This document shows positions 20,206-29,174 of a stretch of DNA of 34,295 bases, piece by piece. This DNA comes from Devosia sp. (GTDB lineage: Bacteria > Pseudomonadota > Alphaproteobacteria > Rhizobiales > Devosiaceae). How positions within the stretch are numbered: position 1 is the first letter of the stretch; each line of letters starts with the position of its first letter. The stretch is taken from contig JACDQI010000121.1 of the NCBI GenBank assembly GCA_015657675.1, positions 1 to 34,295 on the forward strand. Direction: 5' to 3'. The notes under the pieces are model-generated. The model was not told the DNA's origin. It saw only the letters and a program-made list of their open reading frames with translations, and did no database searches. The position numbers were made by a program, and so were the translations under genes.

Positions 20206-20961
20206 ATGAACCGTATCGAGATCGACAAGCTCACCAAGTTCTACGGCGAGCGCCAGGTGCTGGACCAGATCGACCTGTCGGTGTCGGCGCACGAAGTAGT
20301 GTGCCTGATCGGCGCCTCCGGCTCCGGCAAGTCGACGCTGCTGCGCTGCATCAACGGCCTCACCGAGTTCGACGAGGGCAGTGTTCGCATCGACGGCGTC
20401 GATATCTACGACCCGAGTTTCGGGCGCACCGGCCTCTACAAGAAGGTCGGCATCGTCTTCCAGGCCTATAATCTCTTCCCGACCATGAGCGTGCTGCAGA
20501 ACATCACGCTCGCCCCGATCAAAGTACACGGTCGGCCCCGTGCCGAGGCCGAGGCCGCGGCGATGAAGCTGCTCGGCCTTTTCGGGCTGGAGCAATATGC
20601 GAAATCCTACCCCGAGCAGCTCTCGGGCGGCCAGCAGCAGCGCGTCGCCATTGTCCGCTCGTTGGCGACGGAGCCGGAGGTCGTGCTGCTCGACGAGGTC
20701 ACGGCGGCGCTCGACCCAGAGCTGATCGGCGAAGTGCTCAAGATCATCCGCGACCTCAAGGCGACCGGCATGACCATGGTGATCGTCACCCACGAAATGG
20801 CCTTTGCCCGCGACGTTGCCGACCGCGTCTGCTTCCTCGACAACGGCCGCATCATCGAACAGGGCGAGCCCCGCCGCCTGTTCTCAAATCCGGAAAATCC
20901 TCGCACCCAGAAATTCCTGCAGCGGATCATCGAGTCCGGGCGGCTTGAGGCGAAGGTGTAA
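20206..20961 (+). CDS. Amino-acid ABC transporter ATP-binding protein
   Basis: Walker A GASGSGKST, signature LSGGQQQRVAI, Walker B VVLLDEVTAALDPE. Confidence 0.95.
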   Translation: MNRIEIDKLTKFYGERQVLDQIDLSVSAHEVVCLIGASGSGKSTLLRCINGLTEFDEGSVRIDGVDIYDPSFGRTGLYKKVGIVFQAYNLFPTMSVLQNITLAPIKVHGRPRAEAEAAAMKLLGLFGLEQYAKSYPEQLSGGQQQRVAIVRSLATEPEVVLLDEVTAALDPELIGEVLKIIRDLKATGMTMVIVTHEMAFARDVADRVCFLDNGRIIEQGEPRRLFSNPENPRTQKFLQRIIESGRLEAKV

Positions 20962-21089
20962 GGGGCGCTGGCAATCCGCCCCCAAAACAGCAACGCACAC
21001 AGGGTTTTATCCCGCTCAAGGCCGTCAAGCCAACGGAAGGCGCCACGGAATTAGGGGCTCGGCTGAGAGAGCTAACTGGCTGAGGTTAG

Positions 21090-21138
21090 TGGCGCACCCG
21101 ACAGAATTCGAATCTGTGACCTCTGCCTTCGGAGGGCA
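21090..21138 (-). repeat. Left att copy: 3' fragment of tRNA-Arg(CCG)
   Basis: Reverse complement TGCCCTCCGAAGGCAGAGGTCACAGATTCGAATTCTGTCGGGTGCGCCA. The D-arm side to the right is absent (continues AGGGTTTTGGG), so this is a remnant. Identical 49 bp at 34247-34295. Confidence 0.92.
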
Positions 21139-21252
21139 AGGGTTTTGGGTTTCCCCGCTGTTCCATTGGCCCTCGATGTGACCGTAAGTCCTTGTAAACG
21201 TGACATTCGATAGCCCTTGAGGTTTCCGATGATTACCCCTACTTTCTGAGTA

Positions 21253-21272
21253 GTGGCTACTGGGTGGCTACT
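21253..21272 (+). repeat. Tandem GTGGCTACT at 11-bp period; candidate integrase arm-type sites (left)
   Basis: GTGGCTACTGG|GTGGCTACT at 21253 and 21264; counterpart GTGGCTGTCAG|GTGGCTGTT at 34161-34180. Confidence 0.5.
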
Positions 21273-21293
21273 TTCACGGCGGGGACAAGAGTG

Positions 21294-22565
21294 ATGGCGA
21301 CGGTAAAGCTGAATAAGCGGACGATCGACGCCTTGCCGGCTGCGGATCATCCAACTTTCTATTTTGACGGCGACCTCAAGGGCTTCGGCCTCAAGGTGAT
21401 GCCTTCGGGAGTGAAGACCTTTATCGTCGAGTATCGGCCCGGAGCAGGGGGGCGAAGCACACCCAAACGCCGCCTTACGCTTGGTCGACTCGGAGCGCTT
21501 ACGCCGGACGAAGCGCGAGAATTGGCCAAAGGCACACTTGGTCGCGTGCACGCCGGCAATGATCCGGCGAGCGATCGCGCCAAAGCGCGCGCCGAGATGA
21601 CCTTTGATAAGGTCTGCGACCTCTACCTAAAGGAGGGGTGCGAGACTAAGAAGGCTAGCACCATCGCCACCGACCGTGGCCGCATCGAGCGACATATCAA
21701 GCCGCTACTCGGCAAGAAGAGGATCGGCGAGATTACCCGGACCGACGTCGAGAAATTCATGCGGGACGTTGCCAACGGCAAGACGGCTGCCGACGAAAAA
21801 ACCAAGCTCCACGGCCGCGCTATCGTCGAGGGCGGCAAGGGCACCGCCACGCGTACGGTCGGGCTGTTGGGTGGGATCATGACGTTCGCTGTCTCTCGCC
21901 AGCTTCGCGCAGACAACCCGGTGCGCGGGGTTAAGCGCTACGCCGACAAGAAGGGCGAGACCTTCCTCTCGGCGTCCGAACTTGGAAAGGTTGGCGCGGC
22001 CCTCACGGCGCTGGAAACTGAAGGCGCCAATCCGTCGGCAGTGGCAATCATCCGGCTGCTGGCTTTCACCGGTGCACGCAAGAGCGAGATTGCCTCGCTG
22101 CGCTGGTCGGAAGTCGATCTTGAACGCGGCTATCTTCGACTGGGCGATTCCAAGACAGGCGCAAAAGTCATCCCAATAGGTGCGCCGGCCTGCGAAGTGC
22201 TGGCAAGCGTTGCGGCGATCGAGGGCAGCGACTTCGTGTTCCCGGCGGCAAGCGGCGATAGTCACTTCCAAGGCGTCGAGAAAGTCTGGCGCAAGGTCCG
22301 GACGGATGCCGGTTTCCCCAGTCTCCGGCTGCACGACCTTCGCCACAGCTTCGCATCGGTCGGGCTGGCGCGTGGCGACGCGCTGCCGGTCATCGGGGCA
22401 ATTCTCGGACATGCGGACGTCAAGACCACTAGTCGCTACGCGCACTTGGCGGATGATCCGGTGAAGGTGGCAGCGGACGGAATTGCTAGGTCGGTTCAGG
22501 CGGCTTTCGGCGGTAATTCGCCGGCGAACATCGTTCCCCTTCGTCGCCCTCAAGGAAAGGCTTAA
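21294..22565 (+). CDS. int: Tyrosine recombinase, P4-like integrase with DUF4102-type N-terminus
   Basis: VKLNKRTIDALPAADHPTFYFDGDLKGFGLKVMPSGVKTFIVEYRPGAGGRSTPKRRLTLGRLGALTPDEAR; catalytic TGARKSEIASLRWSEVDL, LRLHDLRHSFAS, ILGHADVKTTSRYAHL. ATG 21294 preferred over GTG 21264, which sits in the repeat. Confidence 0.95.
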   Translation: MATVKLNKRTIDALPAADHPTFYFDGDLKGFGLKVMPSGVKTFIVEYRPGAGGRSTPKRRLTLGRLGALTPDEARELAKGTLGRVHAGNDPASDRAKARAEMTFDKVCDLYLKEGCETKKASTIATDRGRIERHIKPLLGKKRIGEITRTDVEKFMRDVANGKTAADEKTKLHGRAIVEGGKGTATRTVGLLGGIMTFAVSRQLRADNPVRGVKRYADKKGETFLSASELGKVGAALTALETEGANPSAVAIIRLLAFTGARKSEIASLRWSEVDLERGYLRLGDSKTGAKVIPIGAPACEVLASVAAIEGSDFVFPAASGDSHFQGVEKVWRKVRTDAGFPSLRLHDLRHSFASVGLARGDALPVIGAILGHADVKTTSRYAHLADDPVKVAADGIARSVQAAFGGNSPANIVPLRRPQGKA

Positions 22566-25214
22566 CCTCGAATGGCTTGGTCTATCCGGGCAAATTCCCT
22601 GCTTTCGATCATCAGGAACAGGCCCTTCCCCGCCGATCGGTCGGCCCAAAGGTCGCCGACCAGCCGCTTCTCCTTCGAGTCGTCATTGGTGAAGTAGGGC
22701 GCGCCTTTGTATTCGAGCACCAGCACACGCCCGTCATGCAGAAGCGCGATAAAGTCGGGATAGAACTTGTCCGATGAGGTTTGCAGCCAGAAGGAATGCG
22801 GCTGGCGAGAGGTGTTGCGCACCCAAGCCTTCACGTCCTTGTGGCGTTCCAGATAGACTGCGCAATCGTACTCCTCGCCGCTGGACTCCATGTCACCGAT
22901 GACGCGGAGAGTGCTTCTCGAAGACCGTGGTGCCCTTGTAGGGTTGGTTGTAGCCATAGCGGCTTTCGTCAAAGACCAGCTCCAGGTCCGCACTGGTTTC
23001 AAACTCCAAGCCACTTTGCGGGAACAGTGCCCTCTCAAAGGCGCTGGCCTCACGTGCGTCTCGGTGCCGGGCAATCGTCTTTACCAGCGCCTCGACAAGC
23101 CGGAACTTGGCGCGCGCCAAGCCTTCGATAGCGAGGCCGGACTTGGTCTCGACTGCGTCCAGAGCCTTGGCGATGAACAGCGTTGACGACACGCGCGTAA
23201 TGTCACGGCGCGCCGAGTACGGTATGCGCCGGTCGAGCCAGTTCACCAGCGCATTCTTTGTCCAGCCACGTTCCTGCAGGGCAAGGGAAAGCTGTTCGTG
23301 CAGGTCATTGACAAAGGCTAGGGTTATTGCCCCGGCGGTGTCGACATCGACATGCGCTTCGTCGGCCGCGCGCTTTGGCGGCTCGAAGTAGTCGAGGATA
23401 GGTGCCGGATCCGCGTCCTCTAGCTTCCATGGAATATCGAGGAAGTGGGCGCGGTCGAAGAGCTGAAGGCCGCTCGTCGAGCGCACGCCGAGGCGTGGCA
23501 CCGCAAACCGTATCGGCTCGGCCTCGATCTCTGTCGCCCTCAACCGGGCGCCCGCGACTTGTGCACCAGCGCGTCGACGGCCTTCGCCGCCGCATCGGGC
23601 ATCGCCAGCAACATGGACGTTCGGTCATAGTCGGTGAGTGCGCCACGCGCGCGGAATACTCCGCTGTTTGTATCGACCTCGACGCGTCCACCCGTAGCGG
23701 TTTCGACATTCACTTTGAACGTCTCGGCATCGATCATCCGGGATTGGCTCTTCAAAGAGGAAGGCCCTCCCGCCCTCCTCCATGCCCGGCAGCGAGTCTG
23801 GTGCTAGTCGAACCAGCGCTTTGGCCTCGACCCGCTCAAAGCCGTTGTTCACCAGCCCGTCGCGAAGCGTGTTTGCCGCGCTCTGAAAGCTGGTGGTGGT
23901 GGCAAAGGCATAGGCGCGATTCAGGTCCTCACGCTTCTTGCGTGTGGCGCGGGGAAGACGAAGCACGCGGCCGAGAAGCTGCTCCACCGCACGCGGCGAC
24001 TTCTGCTCCGCCACCGAACAGAGAACATAGGCGAAGGAGCAATCCCAACCCTCGCGTAGCGCCTGTTGCGTGATGATGAAGCGGATTTTGCAGTCCCGGT
24101 CGAAGAGGTCGACGCCATCGATCTCGCGCGCATCGCCGGTCGCCAGTGCAACATGCTCGGCCGGAACGCGGAAGTCCTCGACCAGCATTTTTTTGACCTC
24201 CTCGGCATGCAGCGTCGGCTTATCCTTTGATTTCGGTTCGGCTTGCACGAGCATGACTGGGCGCACGAACTCGCCAGTCTCAGCCTCTTCGGCCGCCGCG
24301 GTGGCTGAAAGTTCGTCGAGCCAGGCAATGGCATCGCCGATCGTCTCGCGTGGTTCGGGCCGGCCGCGAAGGATCACCGGCAACTTGATCATGTCGGCTG
24401 CCTTCAACTCGGCGGCAGACACGTGATGCAGGACGTTGGACGCGAACTTTCCCCTTGCGGGGTCGGCTTCATCGGGCGTGACGGGCGTTGCGGTGAACTC
24501 GACGATCAATGACGGGTCGAGCCTTGCCAGTGTATCGAATGACAGCTCCGTGCGGGCATTGTGCGCTTCGTCGACGATGACCATAGGCCGGTGAAGCCGA
24601 AGGACATTGGCCAGCGACGGCAGCGGGTCGCCCGATGGCCCAGTATCGAGCTTTGTCCGCAAGCCCTCTGCGAGGCCGCTGAAATGATCCATCAGCTCGC
24701 CGTTGGCTTCATAGACTTTCCTACCCTCGGTTTCCTCCACTCGGAAGGCCTGAAGGGTCGCGACGATCACGACGGCTCCGCCGTCATAGTCGGCTCGTTT
24801 GGCATATAGGGCGTCGGCAACACCCATGATTCTCACATTTTCGCCGAACCGATCGGCAAGGGCGCGACGGTTCGGGTTTGCTCGATCGTGCAGGGTGGCC
24901 AGCGTCTGGTCGCGGATCGTCTGCGACGGCACGAGCCACAACACGGTGGGCGCGTCGGTGCGAAGAAAGCTGTCTGCCGCGACGCCGATCGAATGTGCCG
25001 CTAGGATGGTCTTGCCACCGCCAGTGGGAATGCGGAGGCACACATAGGGGAGGCCAGGCAGGCTTGGCGGAGGCGTGAACGGCCTCTTGGTGACCGCATA
25101 GAAGGCCGTGTCGGCATCGCTCAACTCCACCGTCTTTTCGAGGAACTTACGGAGAGCGGCGAGTGTCTGGAGTTGATAGTCCTTCAGCGTGAAGAGTGGC
25201 AGGCTCACGATCAA
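22562..25214 (-). CDS. Type III restriction endonuclease Res-like DEAD/DEAH helicase-nuclease, interrupted by three frameshifts in its 3' third
   Basis: LRIPTGGGKTILA, MVIVDEAHNA, EFTATPVTP, RFIITQQALREGWDCSFAYVL, QLLGRVLRLP; nuclease-like FYPDFIALLHDGRVLVLEYKG in the last segment. Segments: 25214-~23750, ~23750-23540, 23543-~22893, ~22910-22562. Confidence 0.88.
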
Positions 25215-26947
25215 ATCCCCTCGATCTGATAGGGGATCTGCTTGAAAGTCACCCCGAGGCGCGAGAGCCGATCATCGGGCACCGTGCAGCCTTCGGCATA
25301 GACAACGCGTGGGCCGGCAAAGTCCGGCTCGGGCAGAGGCAGGTTTTCGAGCGCGGAGGCCGTGAGCACGTTCCCTGCATTCGTGCTGGCGACGCCAACA
25401 GCTTCTGCCGAGTGAAGCAGATAGATCGCCCTCCCCTGGAAAGTCCCTATTAGAGTAGATGAGCCGTCGGCCCTTCGTGGTATCGGCGAACCGGTCTCAC
25501 AAAAGAAGATATGTGCAGCGAGGTCGGGGTAGAGAACGGCGGGATTTACGCTCCCGTCCGCGTCGAATAGTGGCTCACCGAGGGTACAAAAGCGAAAGCC
25601 CGATCCACCTGTCCAGCCAACCTCGCTGGAAATGCCGCTAGTATCGCTGCCGGTCACCGCTGCGGTTATACGTGGGGCAGTATGCGTGACGGCGTGGTCG
25701 CCCATTTCGACCGTAACGCACTTCCGCCCCATCTTTATCGCCACAGCGGCCGTGGTGCCGGATCCAGCAAAGGAGTCCATCACTACGTCTCCGGTAGAAG
25801 TGGCTAGCTCAAGGCATCGCTTAATCAAGGCCTCAGGCTTTTTCCCCTTCGGAAAATCTACCCCTCCTTCCTTGTGGATGTTGTTGGAGAGGATATCGTC
25901 CCAGAGGGTCGTAAGAGGCTCACCTGAAATGGCCTGACCATCTACGATCTTTATTTTGTCCGAGTAGAAAAGGATGCGCTGGCCATCCTTCAGGTAGATG
26001 TCACTGTAACCTTCCCGCACAACCCTCAGGATCTCGTTGGGCCTTTCTCGGGACTGGTCGATGGCATCGCGGGTATCCTGTCCGACATTAGCGTAGTCCG
26101 GCCGCGCCGGCTGAATGACTGAAGCGGCATTCTGCAGGACGAAATCATCTAGCTCGCCGGGCTCACTCTTCGCTAATTTCCTCGCGTCCTTGAGCGAAAT
26201 TCCTCGGCTTGCCGCAAAACCGCTCATCAGAGTTGTGAACTTCCACTCTGCGAAAGGAGCGTCTCGGTTCTTTATCCAGCCGTTGTAGCGAGTATCTCGC
26301 TCTCGCCCGGTGTAAACCTTGTTCGGTCTCCAAGAGCTCTTTTCTTTCGAATAGACAACAATATTGTTAGCGACGTTGACAAAGCCGGGATTGATAGATT
26401 TGTGTCCTGTAGCTGACGCTTGCTTAAAACAGATCAATCCAACTCGATTTTTTCTGTCAAATATCTCGTCACAGAGCAGTATGCTGTTTCCAATTTCGTT
26501 ATCATCAATATGAAAAAACAAAGTTCCGTCATCGGATAGAAATTGTCGAAGCAGGGCAATGCGGGGGTACATCATGCAAAGCCACTTATCGTGACGCGAA
26601 AGATCCTCCCCCTCCTTTTTTACTACTGTCCCAAGCCACGCGCGGATTTCTGGCGAGTTGACGTTGTCGTTGTAAATCCAATCTTCCGACCCTGTGTTGA
26701 AAGGCGGATCGATATAAATGCACTTCACCTTGCCGGCGTAGTAGGGCAGCAAAGCCTTCAGCGCCCCAAGGTTGTCGCCCTGAACGAGCAGGTTGCCTGC
26801 GTCCGGATCGCCGACGCTCCTGGTCTTGTCACAGTGGATAAGCCGATAGGGCACCTCTCGGTGATGGTTCACCACGGCCTTCTTGCCGATCCAATCCAGT
26901 GTAGGCACCGGTGAGTTCTCCCCCTGTTTGTCTCGCCACGCGGGCAA
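25211..26947 (-). CDS. Type III-like DNA methyltransferase Mod (beta-class N6A/N4C)
   Basis: Motif IV IYIDPPFNTGSEDWIYNDNV, motif I VVMDSFAGSGTTAAVAIKMGRKCVTVE, DGTLFFHIDDNEIGN; ATGA overlap with res. Confidence 0.93.
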   Translation of the reverse strand: MPAWRDKQGENSPVPTLDWIGKKAVVNHHREVPYRLIHCDKTRSVGDPDAGNLLVQGDNLGALKALLPYYAGKVKCIYIDPPFNTGSEDWIYNDNVNSPEIRAWLGTVVKKEGEDLSRHDKWLCMMYPRIALLRQFLSDDGTLFFHIDDNEIGNSILLCDEIFDRKNRVGLICFKQASATGHKSINPGFVNVANNIVVYSKEKSSWRPNKVYTGRERDTRYNGWIKNRDAPFAEWKFTTLMSGFAASRGISLKDARKLAKSEPGELDDFVLQNAASVIQPARPDYANVGQDTRDAIDQSRERPNEILRVVREGYSDIYLKDGQRILFYSDKIKIVDGQAISGEPLTTLWDDILSNNIHKEGGVDFPKGKKPEALIKRCLELATSTGDVVMDSFAGSGTTAAVAIKMGRKCVTVEMGDHAVTHTAPRITAAVTGSDTSGISSEVGWTGGSGFRFCTLGEPLFDADGSVNPAVLYPDLAAHIFFCETGSPIPRRADGSSTLIGTFQGRAIYLLHSAEAVGVASTNAGNVLTASALENLPLPEPDFAGPRVVYAEGCTVPDDRLSRLGVTFKQIPYQIEGI

Positions 26948-26999
26948 AAGATCGCAGATAATGTCAGCGACTCAAAGCCAGCGCAGGTATTGAGCTAGC

Positions 27000-28352
27000 A
27001 TGGATACCGACAAGGGGCTCTCCCGATCCTGGGCAGAAACGCAGGCTCTGAAAGATGACCTTTTCGAGCGGGCTAAGCTCGGCGAGATCACAGGCGAGGA
27101 AGCCGACGCCGAGGCGATCCGACTACGCCTTGGCAGTCTCTCGCACCGGCCCGGTCCTGACGAGTTTCGTCCCGAGTCCGAGACGCACTGGACGCTACCA
27201 ATGGCGGTGGCCTGGATTGCCTATCTCGACCTCGACTCCGTGCGCGAATGGTCTGCCCCCTATCGCGAAGGCAGTACCTACTGGCTTTGGCGAAAGTGGC
27301 AACTTGGCTTCGATGGCGCGGCCCACGAAGGATGGTTCCTAGAGCAGTTCTCGAAGCCAACTCTTGCGCTGCTCGGGATTGCGTCGGCCTTCGACCGAGC
27401 CGAGGGCGAAAAGCCAATGTCGATGTCCGTTTCCGAAGCCCAGGCCGCGCTTTGGGTGGCGCTGCGCGAGGGCTTCTTTGCCGCGAGTGGCGTGGATGTC
27501 GTGACGGGCCGGCGCGTTGAGATTCGCGCTCTGGACTGGCACGAGCTGGTCCCAGTTCAAGGACATGGCGAGATTGATGAGGTGCGATTCGGCCTGCTCG
27601 GCATCGGTTATCGCGACGTCCTCATCCCTTCGATCGCATTGCGCGGTTTCTGGCATCCACCCAAGTTGGTCCGCCTTGAACTGCCGGACCTCATGCCACC
27701 GACGGGCAATGGCTACATGCCCCTGTTCTGCGCGGCGCAATGGATAGCGACCGAGGGCGGCAAGCGGGACTTCGATCCTGCGGATGTGGAGGTCTGGCGA
27801 CCCGCCTACAACGCCCTACTTTCTGCGATGGCGTCGGAGAAGTTGCGGGTGATCGGGATCAAGGGCGGACAACCCGAGCCGGTGCCGTCTCACCTCTTTG
27901 CAGGGATCGAGGTCGACTACCCCTACGCCGATGAATCTCTCGAGTTGATGCTGTCCGGCAATCTGGTCTTGCGCTGCTATCCTTACGTTGACGACGAGCA
28001 CTGGAGGAAGGGATGGGACGACGCGCTGGTCGATCGCGCGCGCGACCACTGGAAACGGCTGATGGTGGAAAAGGGTGACCTTCGCTCGATTTGGCCATTC
28101 GAGCATGCCGTCGATGTTCTGCCCGATCAGCGCACTGGCATGCCCGGTCGACCATCGAAGGCAAGGCATCTGATCGAGGACGAATTCCATCGTAAGGCTG
28201 AAGCTGGGGAGTTGGCGAACACGCTGACCGACGAAGCCGAAGCGTTGCTGGTCTGGCTCGCGACTGCGCACCCGGCGCTATCTCGACCGACGCAAACCAC
28301 TGTCGAGAACAATATGCGCGCTGACTACCGTCGGTTGAAACCCACGAAATAA
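27000..28352 (+). CDS. Hypothetical 450-aa protein of unknown function
   Basis: Long ORF with island-like composition; C-terminus LTDEAEALLVWLATAHPALSRPTQTTVENNMRADYRRLKPTK; no recognised catalytic motif. Confidence 0.75.
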   Translation: MDTDKGLSRSWAETQALKDDLFERAKLGEITGEEADAEAIRLRLGSLSHRPGPDEFRPESETHWTLPMAVAWIAYLDLDSVREWSAPYREGSTYWLWRKWQLGFDGAAHEGWFLEQFSKPTLALLGIASAFDRAEGEKPMSMSVSEAQAALWVALREGFFAASGVDVVTGRRVEIRALDWHELVPVQGHGEIDEVRFGLLGIGYRDVLIPSIALRGFWHPPKLVRLELPDLMPPTGNGYMPLFCAAQWIATEGGKRDFDPADVEVWRPAYNALLSAMASEKLRVIGIKGGQPEPVPSHLFAGIEVDYPYADESLELMLSGNLVLRCYPYVDDEHWRKGWDDALVDRARDHWKRLMVEKGDLRSIWPFEHAVDVLPDQRTGMPGRPSKARHLIEDEFHRKAEAGELANTLTDEAEALLVWLATAHPALSRPTQTTVENNMRADYRRLKPTK

Positions 28353-28388
28353 TCGTTTCGTGGGAATTTCGTGGCCAATTTTTCATGG
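28341..28388. repeat. Inverted repeat CCCACGAAA-TAATCG-TTTCGTGGG followed by further TTTCGTGG (28367) and TTTCATGG (28381) copies
   Basis: Perfect 9-bp arms 28341-28349 / 28356-28364, plus two direct copies of the right arm. Confidence 0.7.
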
Positions 28389-28452
28389 CCCCCGAGACTG
28401 CCAATTCTCCGTCACCCGCCGGAACACCCGGCCAATTGACAGGAGATTCCAG

Positions 28453-28683
28453 TTGACCTCAACCACTTCCCGCTACCTGCGCCGGTCCACCGCCGCCCAC
28501 TATGTCCGCGAGACCTGGGGACTGCCTTGCTCCTCGAAATGGCTCGCCAAGCTCGCGGTCACCGGCGGCGGCCCGATCTTCCGCAAGGCGGGGCGTTTTC
28601 CGATCTACTTGCCTGCCGACTTAGACCAGTGGGCGGGGTCGAGGATCGGAGAGCCGCAGCGCTCCACCTCGGTCGCGGCATAG
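28453..28683 (+). CDS. Small HTH/AlpA- or excisionase-like DNA-binding protein
   Basis: TTG start with AGGAGA upstream; SRYLRRSTAAHYVRETWGLPCSSKWLAKLAVTGGGPIFRKAGRFPIYLPADLDQWAGSRI. Confidence 0.65.
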   Translation: MTSTTSRYLRRSTAAHYVRETWGLPCSSKWLAKLAVTGGGPIFRKAGRFPIYLPADLDQWAGSRIGEPQRSTSVAA

Positions 28684-28690
28684 GTGCCGT

Positions 28691-29134
28691 ATGGCCAGCC
28701 GCCGCCACAGCCCATGCCGCGCGAAGTCGCTGCACGCCTACACCATCGCCGAGACCGCTGAACTCTATCGGGTGCATCGCAACACAGTTCGTCACTGGCT
28801 TTGCGACGGGCTAAAGCCGCTCGATGGTCGGAAGCCCGTGTTGATCCATGGCACGTCACTCAATGGCTACCATGCCGACCGTCGCGCAACGTCGAAGCGT
28901 CCCTGCGGCCCGGATAAACTCTACTGCCTAGTGTGCCGCGCCCCCCGGCGCCCTGCGCTGGATATAGCGGACTACACGCCACTTACCGAGTCAGTGGGGG
29001 CGCTGGTGGCCATCTGCACGGACTGCGGCGGTGTGATGACCCAGCGCGTCAATGCTGCCCGGCTGAAACTGTTCTCGGCGGAAATCCAGGTGACGATCAG
29101 GCTCGCCTCCGAACCCATAAAGGGGAGTGCCTGA
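28691..29134 (+). CDS. HTH plus zinc-ribbon protein
   Basis: YTIAETAELYRVHRNTVRHWLCDGLKPLDGRKPVLIHGTSLNGYHADRR (MerR-like HTH), then CxxC...CxxC (LYCLVCRAP...AICTDCGGV). Confidence 0.7.
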   Translation: MASRRHSPCRAKSLHAYTIAETAELYRVHRNTVRHWLCDGLKPLDGRKPVLIHGTSLNGYHADRRATSKRPCGPDKLYCLVCRAPRRPALDIADYTPLTESVGALVAICTDCGGVMTQRVNAARLKLFSAEIQVTIRLASEPIKGSA

Positions 29135-29174
29135 TGCCTTTCAAACTGTCACCTCAAAACAAGGATCACCAGAC

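Noticed and set aside
20962-20982. GGGGCG…CGCCCC hairpin after the ATPase gene as terminator
   Set aside because: 6-bp stem with 9-nt loop and no T-tract; insufficient support.
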